A stretch of DNA of 38,021 nucleotides, from assembly GCA_945861275.1 (NCBI GenBank), contig CAMATZ010000054.1:1-38021 (forward strand), given 5' to 3'. Of this stretch, positions 24,403 through 32,644 are shown in pieces (within the stretch, counting starts at the first letter, position 1; every line of letters begins with the position of its first letter). Under the pieces are notes generated by a model that was given only the letters and a program-made list of their open reading frames with translations, was not told where the DNA came from and made no database searches. Made by a program: the position numbers and the translations under genes. This DNA is from Bordetella parapertussis (lineage in GTDB: Bacteria; Pseudomonadota; Gammaproteobacteria; Burkholderiales; SG8-41).

Positions 24403-25422
24403 TCAATCCACTTTTGCCTTCAGCGTCTTCGCGATCAACGCGTACTTCTCCACCTCGCTTTTAATCAATGCCGCGTACGCCTCGACGCTGCCGCCGACTG
24501 GATCCACGCCGTTGGCCGCGTACTTTTCCAGCAGGCTTGGCGAGAGCATCGCTTTATTCACCGCATCGTTAAGCCTGGTGATGATTGCCTTAGATACGCC
24601 CACCGGCGTAATCAGCCCGGCCCACACCGTTACGTCGTAACCGGGCACGCCGGATTCGGCGATGGTCGGCAGATCGGAGAAATTTGACGAGCGCTTCAAC
24701 CCGGTGACGGCGATGCCGCGCAGCCGCCCCGCGCGATGATGCGGCGAGATCGAGCTCATGCTCTCGAAAATGAGCTGCACCTGCCCGCTCATCATATCGG
24801 TCATCGCCTGTGCGCCGCCTTTGTAGGGCACATGCGTAATGTTGACTCCGGCCATCTGCTTAAACAGTTCGCCCGCCAGATGACCCGGTGTGCCGTTGCC
24901 CGACGAGCCGTTGAGTAGCTTGCCTGGATTCGCCTTCGCGTAATCGATCAGCCCGCGCACGGATTTGATGGGCAGCAAATTGGTCACTGCGAGCAACTGA
25001 CTGCCGGTATTGGTCTGCGCGATGGGCTGCACATCCTTGAGCGCGTCATACGGCACTTTGGGCAGAATGCTGCGATTGATCGCCAATCCGCCGATGTTGC
25101 CGTAGCCGATGGTGTAGCCGTCAGGGGCGGCGCGCACCACCATGTCGATGCCGATGGTGAGTCCGCCGCCGGGACGGTTGTCGACTACCACCTGTTGGCC
25201 GAGAATGCGCGTGAGTTCAAAGGCAATGATGCGCGCCGATGTATCTGACGCGCTGCCGGCTGCCTGTGGCACGATGTAGCGCAGCGGGCGATCGGGATAC
25301 TGCGCCGCGGCGTGGATAGACATGAGGCTGGCGGCAACGCCGCACATCGCGCTAGTGAGCGCGCAGAAGCCATGGCCATGAACACGCGCTCCCCGTTTCG
25401 ACGGGGCGTCACTGGTCTTCAT
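24403..25422 (-). CDS. TctC/Bug-family substrate-binding protein
   Basis: A 339-residue exported binding protein with GGGGAGAG about seven bases before ATG 25422. The signal peptide is long, with hydrophobic part ALTSAMCGVAASLMSIHAAA and mature QYPDRPLR. Motifs seen: YIVPQAAGSASD (no GGG), VVDNRPGGGL, APDGYTIGY, HVPYKGGAQA, SGQVQL and DLPTIAESGVPGYD. It is divergent from the gene at 25601, with 178 bases between the starts for two promoters. About 79 bases separate it from the cupin downstream, and it could share transcription with that pair. Ligand unknown. Confidence 0.9.
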   Translation of the reverse strand: MKTSDAPSKRGARVHGHGFCALTSAMCGVAASLMSIHAAAQYPDRPLRYIVPQAAGSASDTSARIIAFELTRILGQQVVVDNRPGGGLTIGIDMVVRAAPDGYTIGYGNIGGLAINRSILPKVPYDALKDVQPIAQTNTGSQLLAVTNLLPIKSVRGLIDYAKANPGKLLNGSSGNGTPGHLAGELFKQMAGVNITHVPYKGGAQAMTDMMSGQVQLIFESMSSISPHHRAGRLRGIAVTGLKRSSNFSDLPTIAESGVPGYDVTVWAGLITPVGVSKAIITRLNDAVNKAMLSPSLLEKYAANGVDPVGGSVEAYAALIKSEVEKYALIAKTLKAKVD

Positions 25423-25511
25423 CGATTGCTCTCCCCAAGACAGTAAGTTCCATCAGCATGAGATCACTAAACCCGCAGGCTAGCAGAATTCGCACCTGTC
25501 AGCGGCTGCGA

Positions 25512-25540
25512 TTGACCACCTATCGGTCGCGGGCTACATT
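25512..25540 (+). promoter_or_regulatory. Putative sigma-70 promoter
   Basis: TTGACC (25512-25517), 17-base spacer, TACATT (25535-25540), 60 bases before the ATG at 25601. The context GCGATTGAC resembles the promoters at 15777 and 19603. Confidence 0.5.
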
Positions 25541-25600
25541 CCAGGTCAGTGAATAGCCGTGTTTAAATTCCCCGAATACAACAGTTTGGAAAATGCCCCT

Positions 25601-26629
25601 ATGAACAGCCATGACCCGCAGTATGCTGCAGGAGGAGATGGCGCAAGTGTGAGCGTTGCGCGGGCGCTGGCGAGAATCGCCATTGCCGCCTTTTTAATGG
25701 CCGCGCCGGCCACGCAAGCACAATCGTGGCGGCCGGAAAAGCCGGTGGAGTTGCTGGTGGGCTCCGGCGCCGGCGGCAGCAATGACACCATGGGTCGTCA
25801 CCTGCAAAGAATCATGCAGGATCAAAAGCTCCTGCCGGTGCCGGTCAACGTAATCAACAAGGTGGGCGGCAATCAAACGCTGGTGCGCACCTATCTTAAC
25901 CAGCATGCGGGCGACGCCCACTACTTTGACCTCGGCAATCCGACACTGACGGTAAACCATATCATGGGCATCTCGGCTCAGCACTACACGGATTTCACCC
26001 CCGTGGTGCTGTTGCTGAACGAGTATGCCGTGTTCACGGTACGCGCGGATTCGCCGGTGAGGAACGCGCGCGATCTGGTGGATATACTCAAAAAGAATCC
26101 TGAGGCGTGGTCGGTGGGCGTCAGCAATCTCGGCGGCACCAACCATCTGACCTATACGCGACTCGCCAAATCGGTGGGCGTGGACCCGAAAAAACTCAGG
26201 GCGGTGGTGTTCAAGTCGAACACCGAAGGCATCACCGCCGTGCTGGGCGGGCACCTGAACATGGTTGCTTCCGCGGTCACCTCGGTGCTGCCTCACGTCA
26301 GAGCGGGGACCGCGCGCATTATCGCGCTGGGCGCGCCGCGGCGCATGGGCGGCGCGCTGGCCGGCGTTCCGACGCTGCGTGAACAGGGAATGGATATCGT
26401 GGTATCGAACTGGCGCGGCATCGTCGGCGCGAAGGGCTTGAGCGCGGCACAGATTGCTTACTGGGAAGACGTTTTCGCCAAGGTGGTCGCAGTCGAGGAA
26501 TGGGGAAAGAGCCTCGAGGCGCAGTCGTGGGATGGAAATTTCCTGCGCAGCGGGGAGTTCGGCAAATACCTCGAAAACGATTACAACCAGACCCGGGCGA
26601 TTATGTCCGATCTGGGTTTGGCGAAATGA
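25601..26629 (+). CDS. TctC/Bug-family substrate-binding protein, divergent subfamily
   Basis: A 342-residue exported binding protein. ATG 25601 is preferred (GGAAAA upstream); GTG 25559 is in frame but falls too near the promoter. The hydrophobic segment ALARIAIAAFLMAAPATQAQ is the signal peptide and SWRPEKPVELLVG begins the mature part. Like the protein at 3275-4246 it lacks the HVPYKG block (AVVFKSNTEGI, VLGGHLNM instead), has W(K/R)PE(K/R)xVE at the mature start and ends DLGLAK. The two are clearly closer to each other than to the other six. Convergent with the gene at 26728. Ligand unknown. Confidence 0.85.
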   Translation: MNSHDPQYAAGGDGASVSVARALARIAIAAFLMAAPATQAQSWRPEKPVELLVGSGAGGSNDTMGRHLQRIMQDQKLLPVPVNVINKVGGNQTLVRTYLNQHAGDAHYFDLGNPTLTVNHIMGISAQHYTDFTPVVLLLNEYAVFTVRADSPVRNARDLVDILKKNPEAWSVGVSNLGGTNHLTYTRLAKSVGVDPKKLRAVVFKSNTEGITAVLGGHLNMVASAVTSVLPHVRAGTARIIALGAPRRMGGALAGVPTLREQGMDIVVSNWRGIVGAKGLSAAQIAYWEDVFAKVVAVEEWGKSLEAQSWDGNFLRSGEFGKYLENDYNQTRAIMSDLGLAK

Positions 26630-26673
26630 CTGAGATTCTTGTTGCGTGAATAGACGGGAAATTCTTCGCTCAT
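26630..26673 (-). pseudogene. 5' remnant of a lost gene
   Basis: On the minus strand, AAGAAGGAACAAAACT precedes an ATG at 26673 that reads MSEEFPVYSRNKNLS and then runs antisense into the 3' end of the convergent binding-protein gene. The good ribosome site and the position just after the tctC at 26728 suggest the former next gene of that operon, cut off after about 15 codons. Its identity cannot be told. Confidence 0.35.
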
Positions 26674-26727
26674 AGTTTTGTTCCTTCTTGAAGGCCGGCT
26701 TGCATTGTGTTCCAGGTGTCCCACGGG

Positions 26728-27708
26728 TCACATCAGATGGATTCCCGTGGCTTTCACCACCTTTGTCCACTTCTCGATGTCTGCCTTGATCAACGCGGCA
26801 AACTCTTCCGGCAAGTTCGCGACCACCTCGAGGCCGTCTGCAGCGAGCCGCTCCCTGATGTTCGTCGCGCGCAGTATGGCAGTGGCTTCCCGGTGCAACC
26901 ATGCGATGATTTCCTGCGGCGTCCCCGCCGGCGCGAACAGACCGTACCATTGCCCCGACTCGTAGCCGGGCAATCCCGCCTCGGCGATGGTCGGGATGTC
27001 GGGCGCGGCGGCGGCACGATGCGCGCTGGACACGCCGAGTGCGCGGAGTTTTCCGGTCCGCACCTGGGGCATCACGCTCGACATGCTGTCGGTCATCATC
27101 GCGACCTGGCCGGAGATCAGATCAATGACCCCCAGCGAGCCGGATTTGTACGGGACATGGGTCATGCGAATCTGCGCCATGCTGACGAACAGGGCTGTGG
27201 CCAGATGCCCGTTGGTGCCGTTTCCCCCTGAAGCATAGAGAATCGGCTCCCCCTGGTCCGCGCGTGCCTTCGCCAGAGCGATCATTTCTCTTACCGACTT
27301 CACGGGTACTGATGGATGCACGACCATCAGGTTGGGCGTGGACACCCCCATCGTGATCGGTGCGAAGTCGCGCACTGCGTCATAGGGTATTTTCGGGTAG
27401 AGCGCCGGCGTAATCGCGAACGCGGACGTATTGAGCAGCAAGGTGTAGCCGTCGGGCTTGGCTCTGGCGACAACCGTGCTGCCTATCGTGGTGCCGGCGC
27501 CCGGCCGGTTGTCCACGAAAAACTGTTGTCCCGCGCGTGCAGTAAGTTCTCTTGCGACCCAGCGCGAGAACGTATCGAGTCCGCCGCCGGGCGCGGTGGT
27601 CACAATAACGCGTACCGCGTGGGTTGGATAATTGGCCTGTGCCAGAGCCGCCGGCAGCGCAGCGATCAGCATCATGCCGGTCGCAACCAGACGCATCGCT
27701 TGGTTCAT
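26728..27708 (-). CDS. TctC/Bug-family substrate-binding protein
   Basis: A 326-residue exported binding protein. ATG 27708 was chosen over GTG or ATG codons further upstream because GGAGGACC lies right before it and the signal peptide MRLVATGMMLIAALPAALA fits. Motifs seen: YPTHAVRVIVTT, APGGGLD, FVDNRPGAGT, KPDGYTLLL, HVPYKSGSLG in place of PYKGxG, SGQVAM and DIPTIAEAGLPGYE. It follows the DUF1932 dehydrogenase by 66 bases on the same strand, a pairing that suggests uptake and oxidation of one compound. The next downstream gene seems to have been lost. Confidence 0.9.
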   Translation of the reverse strand: MNQAMRLVATGMMLIAALPAALAQANYPTHAVRVIVTTAPGGGLDTFSRWVARELTARAGQQFFVDNRPGAGTTIGSTVVARAKPDGYTLLLNTSAFAITPALYPKIPYDAVRDFAPITMGVSTPNLMVVHPSVPVKSVREMIALAKARADQGEPILYASGGNGTNGHLATALFVSMAQIRMTHVPYKSGSLGVIDLISGQVAMMTDSMSSVMPQVRTGKLRALGVSSAHRAAAAPDIPTIAEAGLPGYESGQWYGLFAPAGTPQEIIAWLHREATAILRATNIRERLAADGLEVVANLPEEFAALIKADIEKWTKVVKATGIHLM

Positions 27709-27774
27709 CCGGTCCTCCACACGCAAGCGTTCAAAAAGGAAACCCGCTAATAGCTGTCACATACGAAATAACAT

Positions 27775-28617
27775 CTAGTCCTTTTTCTTCAGGAACGCCG
27801 CGAGCGCGCCGGTCTCTTCATGCTTGCTTTCATGATCGGCCGCGATTCGCGTGTAGAAATCGGCGATGGCCTGGTACATCTGCCTGGCCTGCTTGTCCTC
27901 GCCGACGAAGTCCGCGATCTCCTGCATCTCGCCGACGAAGCGATAGGCTTTGTCGAACATGTCCGGTACCGCGCGCTGGAAGTTCGCGATAAACGCCGGA
28001 TGGCTGCGCTCGAGCTCGCCGCGCAGCTTGTCGGCGACACCGGCACGGGTCGCGGCCAGCATCATCATCGATCCGAGCGCAGTGGTGCCCTTGGTAATGC
28101 CGGCGTAGGACATCTTCAAAGCGGAGGCGGCTCCGATCGGGCCGTTGATCACGTTGACCTTGATACCGAAGTCGTTGAGTACGCCAAATTTCGCCGCGTC
28201 GGGACCGGAGGCGTGTAGAAACGGGCTGTGGCCTTCCTTCGGTGGCAAGCCGATGATGCCGACATCGACAAACGGCGCGCCGGCCTTAAGGATGACGTTG
28301 CCGATCACGACCTTGGTCGGCGGACTCACCGCGTTGCAATCGACATAGATCGGCTTTTTGTTGCCGGGAGCGATCAACGCTGCCATCTTCTCCGCCAGTG
28401 CCAGCGCATCGCTCGGCGGACAGATCGACAGGAAGAAATCCGCTTGAGCGCATTCCTGGTCGGAGACGGCAACCATGCCAGCAGCGTTGGCCCGCTTGGC
28501 ACTGGCGCCGCTACGCCCGGCGAGTGAGGTGATGACACGCAGGCCGCGCTCCACCAGGCGCGCGCCTACGCCGGCGCCCATGGCGCCCTGTGCAACGATC
28601 GCAACGGTTGGATTCAT
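27775..28617 (-). CDS. NAD(P)-dependent dehydrogenase with DUF1932 domain (6PGDH/HIBADH superfamily)
   Basis: A 280-residue oxidoreductase of the beta-hydroxyacid dehydrogenase superfamily. The N-terminal Rossmann domain starts VAIVAQGAMGAGVGARLVE, although the first Gly of the usual GxGxxG is replaced (AQGAMG). DCNAVSPP corresponds to the substrate-binding DxxxVSP block, and GIKVNVINGPIGAASALKMSYAG carries the catalytic Lys of the NxxK-type motif (K in SALKMSYAG). The C-terminal half fits DUF1932. AAGGAA precedes ATG 28617. It shares an operon with the binding protein at 26728. Substrate probably a small hydroxy acid, by inference. Confidence 0.83.
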   Translation of the reverse strand: MNPTVAIVAQGAMGAGVGARLVERGLRVITSLAGRSGASAKRANAAGMVAVSDQECAQADFFLSICPPSDALALAEKMAALIAPGNKKPIYVDCNAVSPPTKVVIGNVILKAGAPFVDVGIIGLPPKEGHSPFLHASGPDAAKFGVLNDFGIKVNVINGPIGAASALKMSYAGITKGTTALGSMMMLAATRAGVADKLRGELERSHPAFIANFQRAVPDMFDKAYRFVGEMQEIADFVGEDKQARQMYQAIADFYTRIAADHESKHEETGALAAFLKKKD

Positions 28618-28761
28618 CTTTTCATTCCTTGTATGGTGCGGGCGTCATTATAGCGTCGGCGTGCATGCGGCGGTTGGCGCATGCCTGCAACGCCCACGAA
28701 TACCTCGCGCGCACGAACCGGCCGCAGGTACGCTATAAAAAATCTTTCAAAAACATTTAGT

Positions 28762-28767
28762 TATAAT
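28762..28767 (+). promoter_or_regulatory. Putative -10 element
   Basis: A perfect TATAAT within a strongly A+T-rich stretch (28735-28775), about 75 bases before the hydrolase start at 28842. A matching -35 hexamer is not convincing. CTTTCAA and TTGAAAG form an inverted repeat around the element and could be an operator. Confidence 0.35.
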
Positions 28768-28841
28768 TGAAAGTCCAGACAAAGGTTAGGTCCTTGCTAT
28801 CGTGCATTCACCATCCGCGCCCTCAATCCACCGGAGACATC

Positions 28842-30011
28842 ATGTATTACCCTGGCAACTGGATCCACAGCTTCCCACAAAATTTTCAATGGTCGAACGC
28901 CACGCTGGTGTGCAAGGGCATGGCGCCCTATGGTGCGGTGGCGCTCGGCGAAATCGACTGGATCGTGCAAAAGCTGCACCAGCGCGCGGACCAGCCCAAT
29001 GCGGGGGATGCGTGGCACGAAGAATGGTGCGCGGTCGCCGACAAGGTGGCGGCTGCAGGCGATGCGGCGGCAAAGGCCGGTCATAGCGCCACGGCGGGAA
29101 ACAACTACCTGCGCGCGGGCAATTATTACTATACCGGCGAGCGTATGGTGCCGCCCGGCGCTCTGAAAACCGCCATCTACCGCAAGGCGCTGCGCTGCTT
29201 TCAGGAAGGACTCCAGCGCCGCTATCCCAATCTGGAAATCGTCGATGTGCCGTACGAGGGCACAGCACTGCCTGCGTATTTTCTCAAATCGCCCTACGCC
29301 AAAGGCCCGGCGCCCACCGTGGTGTTGTTCGATGGTCTCGATAACTGCAAGGAGATGAGCGTGTTGTTTGCCGGCGCCGAACTGGCGCACCGCGGATTTC
29401 ACACACTGGCGATCGACGGTCCCGGACAGGGGGAGGCGCTGCGTTTGCGCAACCTGCCGGCGCGTTACGACTACGAGGCTGCAGGCACGCCCGCCTACGA
29501 ATTCGTCGCCAGGCGCGATGACGTGGATGCCAAGCGCGTCGCGATCATGGCCTACAGCGCCGGCGGCTACTACGCGCCGCGCGCCGCCGCGTTCGAGCCG
29601 CGCTACGCCGCCTGCGTGGCGTGGGGGCCGCATTACGATTATCACGCGGTGTGGCAGCAGCGCTGGGCGGCGATGAAGGCGGACTACAACAGCGTAGCAT
29701 CGTCGCACTTCCAGTTGCCGTGGGTGCTCGGCACGCCGGATATGGATTCCGCGATGGAGAAAGTCAAAAAATTCACACTCGCCGGCGTCGCCGACAAGAT
29801 CAAGTGTCCGTTCCTGATCATGTGGGGCACGCAGGACAAACTTACGCCACGCGCAGTGGCGCACCAGCTACACGCTAACGTCGGTTCACAGGACAAGACA
29901 CTTAAGATATTCGACGAGGATGAAGGCGGCGCCGAACATTGCCAGGTCGATAATCGGCAGGTCGGCACCGACTACATGGCGGACTGGCTGTCCGCACGCT
30001 TGTTAAAATAG
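28842..30011 (+). CDS. Alpha/beta hydrolase, 2,6-dihydroxypseudooxynicotine hydrolase/FrsA-like
   Basis: A 389-residue hydrolase. ATG 28842 has GGAG six bases ahead. A helical N-terminal domain (residues 1-130) precedes the alpha/beta fold, as in the C-C bond hydrolase of nicotine breakdown and in FrsA-like esterases. The nucleophile is S239 in AYSAGGYY, with D332 in GTQDKLTP and H366 in GGAEHCQVDN completing the triad. The oxyanion region is VLFDGLDNCKE. No signal peptide. It stands alone on the plus strand, next to the DUF1932 gene (divergent) and the cytochrome gene. The exact reaction is not determined; C-C bond or ester hydrolysis is possible. Confidence 0.82.
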   Translation: MYYPGNWIHSFPQNFQWSNATLVCKGMAPYGAVALGEIDWIVQKLHQRADQPNAGDAWHEEWCAVADKVAAAGDAAAKAGHSATAGNNYLRAGNYYYTGERMVPPGALKTAIYRKALRCFQEGLQRRYPNLEIVDVPYEGTALPAYFLKSPYAKGPAPTVVLFDGLDNCKEMSVLFAGAELAHRGFHTLAIDGPGQGEALRLRNLPARYDYEAAGTPAYEFVARRDDVDAKRVAIMAYSAGGYYAPRAAAFEPRYAACVAWGPHYDYHAVWQQRWAAMKADYNSVASSHFQLPWVLGTPDMDSAMEKVKKFTLAGVADKIKCPFLIMWGTQDKLTPRAVAHQLHANVGSQDKTLKIFDEDEGGAEHCQVDNRQVGTDYMADWLSARLLK

Positions 30012-30016
30012 TTCCT

Positions 30017-30045
30017 TTTACCGGCCTCCGGGCACACGTTATAAT
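30017..30045 (+). promoter_or_regulatory. Sigma-70 promoter for the cytochrome c gene
   Basis: TTTACC (30017-30022), 17-base spacer and perfect TATAAT (30040-30045), 36 bases before the ATG at 30082. Confidence 0.6.
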
Positions 30046-30081
30046 CTGTCGTTTTAGCGCACTTAAATAAAGAGACCAGCG

Positions 30082-30627
30082 ATGAGCGATGCACCTTCCA
30101 CCAGCCATTCCGCCGACGACGGCGGCCTTATCAAAACCCCGACGCAGTTGATTGTGGTGGTAGTGCTGGCGTTCGTGGTGCCGATTGCGGCGATTTTCAC
30201 CATCATTCATTTTGTGGTTGGTGGCGATAAGCCACGTGAAAATCCGGCGCTGTCCGACAAGGCCGTGGCCGAGCGCATCAAGCCAGTGGGCAGCACGCCG
30301 GACATCGAAAAAGGCCCATCGCCGCTGGTGCCGGCGCCGGTGGTAGTCGCGGCAGTCGCTGCGGATGCGGGTAAAGCCGCGCCCGCCGTCAGTGGCAAAG
30401 CCGTTTATGACGCAAGCTGCCAGGCCTGTCATGCCGCCGGTGTTGCCGGCGCGCCGAAGGTGGGCGACAAAGCGGCATGGGCGCCACGGTTGGGTGCAGG
30501 TGCCGCCACGCTGCTAACCAGCGCGATCAAAGGCAAAAACGCCATGCCGCCCAAGGGCGGTAATTTGAGTCTCGCCGATGCGGATGTAAAAGCCGCGGTC
30601 GATTACATGGTGTCACAAGCGAAATAA
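30082..30627 (+). CDS. Membrane-anchored c-type cytochrome (cytochrome c5-like)
   Basis: A 181-residue protein with an uncleaved N-terminal membrane anchor (about residues 22-46), an Ala/Pro-rich linker, and one class I heme c domain. Heme attachment is CQACH (113-117) and the axial Met is M155 in AMPPKGG. The KGKNAMPPKGGNLSLADADV segment is typical of cytochrome c5 family proteins. It faces the periplasm and carries single electrons, probably to a terminal oxidase. It has its own promoter and a strong terminator, so it is monocistronic. Such cytochromes are common in betaproteobacterial genomes beside housekeeping genes. Confidence 0.9.
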   Translation: MSDAPSTSHSADDGGLIKTPTQLIVVVVLAFVVPIAAIFTIIHFVVGGDKPRENPALSDKAVAERIKPVGSTPDIEKGPSPLVPAPVVVAAVAADAGKAAPAVSGKAVYDASCQACHAAGVAGAPKVGDKAAWAPRLGAGAATLLTSAIKGKNAMPPKGGNLSLADADVKAAVDYMVSQAK

Positions 30628-30644
30628 CGTGAAACGCATTGCGC

Positions 30645-30673
30645 AAAAAGGCGCGGCACTCCGCGCTTTTTTT
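30645..30673 (+). terminator. Rho-independent terminator after the cytochrome c gene
   Basis: The stem GCGCGG (30651-30656) and CCGCGC (30661-30666) has a four-base loop and is followed by seven T. Preceding A residues extend the pairing. It lies 18 bases after the stop codon. Confidence 0.85.
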
Positions 30674-30686
30674 GTTGAAGAAAACA

Positions 30687-31502
30687 GTGGCTACCTACGC
30701 CATCGGTGACATTCAGGGCTGCCACGACGCGCTGCGGCGCCTGCTCGATGTCATCCATTTCGATCCGCCGCGCGATCAAGTATGGTTGGTCGGCGACCTG
30801 GTGAATCGCGGACCGCAGTCGCTGCAAACCTTGCGCTTTATCATCAGTTTGGGCGACGCCGCGGTGTCGATACTCGGCAATCATGATCTGCATCTGCTGG
30901 TGGCGGCTTCCGGCTATACCAAACAGTATCCCGGCGACACCTTGAGCGACATTCTCGAAGCGCCCGACCGCGAACAACTGTTGCACTGGCTGCGCCAGCA
31001 AAAATTGATGCATACCGGCAACGGCTACGCGATGGTGCATGCGGGCCTGCTGCCGCAATGGACGATCGCCAGAGCGCTCACGCTCGCCGGCGAAGTCGAA
31101 ACGGTGCTGCGCGGCAAAGATCATGATGCGTTTCTGCGTCCGCTCTACGGCAACAAACCCAGCGCATGGCGCGACAATCTCACCGGCGACGAGCGGCTGC
31201 GCGTGATTGTCAACGCCTTGACGCGCATGCGCCTGTGTACCGCGCAAGGCGACATGGAATTCACCCATAAACTGGCGCCCGTAAACATGCCGCCGGGGTT
31301 CATGCCGTGGTACGAGGTGCCGCGACGCGCCAGTGCCGGCACGCCGGTGCTGTTCGGCCACTGGGCATCCCTCGGTGTGTTGCTGCGCCCCGATGTGATC
31401 GGCCTCGATTCGGGTTGCGTGTGGGGCCGCAAACTGACCGCGATGCGGCTCGAAGACCGGCGCGTGTTTCAGTGTGGATGCGAACGCGTTAGCCGGGTGT
31501 AA
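30687..31502 (+). CDS. apaH: Symmetrical bis(5'-nucleosyl)-tetraphosphatase
   Basis: A 271-residue calcineurin-like phosphoesterase that splits Ap4A into two ADP. GTG 30687 gives MATYAIGDIQGCHDAL, the canonical start. Metal motifs seen: GDIQG (7-11), GDLVNRGP (36-43), GNHD (64-67) and VHAG. The C-terminal FGHWASLG and LDSGCVWG blocks are typical of ApaH. Length matches the family. Transcription must begin around or after the preceding terminator, or by read-through. Its stop lies 6 bases from that of the convergent PfkB kinase gene. Cytoplasmic. Confidence 0.95.
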   Translation: MATYAIGDIQGCHDALRRLLDVIHFDPPRDQVWLVGDLVNRGPQSLQTLRFIISLGDAAVSILGNHDLHLLVAASGYTKQYPGDTLSDILEAPDREQLLHWLRQQKLMHTGNGYAMVHAGLLPQWTIARALTLAGEVETVLRGKDHDAFLRPLYGNKPSAWRDNLTGDERLRVIVNALTRMRLCTAQGDMEFTHKLAPVNMPPGFMPWYEVPRRASAGTPVLFGHWASLGVLLRPDVIGLDSGCVWGRKLTAMRLEDRRVFQCGCERVSRV

Positions 31503-31508
31503 AGTACA

Positions 31509-32444
31509 TTACCACGGTGCGGCGCCAAAATTTGTCTGATACAGCGCAGCGATGGAATCACGTGTGAAGGTGTGGTTTTGCGGGCCGCGTTGCGCGATCT
31601 TGAGCGCGCCCAATAACGAGGCCAGCCGGCCGCTAACCGGCCAATCCATGCCTCGGGCAATGCCGTACAAAAGGCCCGCGCGAAACGCATCGCCGCAACC
31701 GGTGGGGTCAAGCACCGCTGCAGGCTTGACGCACGGGATATTGATTGTTTTCCCGTTGGCGTAGATCACTGCGCCTTTGGCGCCGAGCGTCACGATCAGC
31801 GCCTGCACCTGGCTCGCGAGTTGTTCCAGTGATTGGCCGGTGCGCTGTTGCAAAAGCTCGGCTTCATAGTCATTCACCGTTACATAATCAGCGTGGTGAA
31901 TAAAGTTCATCAACTCTTCGCCGCCAAACATCGGCAAGCCCTGGCCTGGATCGAAGATGAACGGTATGCCCGCTTCTTGAAACTCGCGCGCGTGCTGAAG
32001 CATGCCGTCGCGGCCGTCGGGGGCGACAATGCCAAGCGTCACGCCCGCGGCGTCTTGCACATGGTTTTGGTGTGAAAAGTTCATTGCCCCCGGATGAAAC
32101 GCGGTAATCTGATTGTCGTCGAGATCGGTGGTAATAAACGCTTGTGCAGTGAATGAGCCGTGTGCCAGCCGCACATGGGTACGCGCGAGCCCCAGCTGGT
32201 CGAGGCGCGCGGTGTACGGCTGGTGATCGTCGCCGACGGTAGCCATGATCAACGGGTCGCCGCCCAACAACTTCAGGTTATACGCGATGTTGCCGGCGCA
32301 ACCGCCGAACTCGCGGCGCATGTCGGGCACCAGAAATGCGACATTCAAAATGTGCAGCTTGTCGGGCAGAATGTGGTTCTTGAACTGGTCTTTGAACACC
32401 ATGATAGTGTCGTAGGCAATGGATCCGCAAATCAGCGTGGACAT
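31509..32444 (-). CDS. PfkB-family carbohydrate kinase (adenosine/ribokinase-like)
   Basis: A 311-residue ribokinase-fold kinase. ATG 32444 is preferred over TTG 32447, with AGGAA upstream. GGCAGNIAYNLKLLGG (48-62) is the substrate-side signature and DPTGCGDAFRAGL (246-258) the PfkB signature 2, with D252 as catalytic base. Proteins of this group in betaproteobacteria are usually annotated as carbohydrate kinase or adenosine kinase and sit near accC-prmA as here. Substrate not settled. It has its own promoter at 32480-32507. Confidence 0.88.
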   Translation of the reverse strand: MSTLICGSIAYDTIMVFKDQFKNHILPDKLHILNVAFLVPDMRREFGGCAGNIAYNLKLLGGDPLIMATVGDDHQPYTARLDQLGLARTHVRLAHGSFTAQAFITTDLDDNQITAFHPGAMNFSHQNHVQDAAGVTLGIVAPDGRDGMLQHAREFQEAGIPFIFDPGQGLPMFGGEELMNFIHHADYVTVNDYEAELLQQRTGQSLEQLASQVQALIVTLGAKGAVIYANGKTINIPCVKPAAVLDPTGCGDAFRAGLLYGIARGMDWPVSGRLASLLGALKIAQRGPQNHTFTRDSIAALYQTNFGAAPW

Positions 32445-32479
32445 CAATATTCCTGTTAGGCCTCCAATGAGGTCGGCGC

Positions 32480-32507
32480 ATTATAACAATGCGCGTGGCG
32501 CGTCTAA
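32480..32507 (-). promoter_or_regulatory. Sigma-70 promoter for the PfkB kinase gene
   Basis: On the minus strand: TTAGAC (32507-32502), 16-base spacer, perfect TATAAT (32485-32480), 35 bases before the start codon. Confidence 0.6.
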
Positions 32508-32644
32508 CGCATGAGCCCATACGCCACGTTCACCCTTGCTTTCTAGGCGCCGCGTTTGGCGCATAATACCGTCTGGATGCGCTACCGTTGATTCTGCCAT
32601 CGGTTGTAAAACGCTGCGCTGTCACACCGATATGAGGTCACAAA

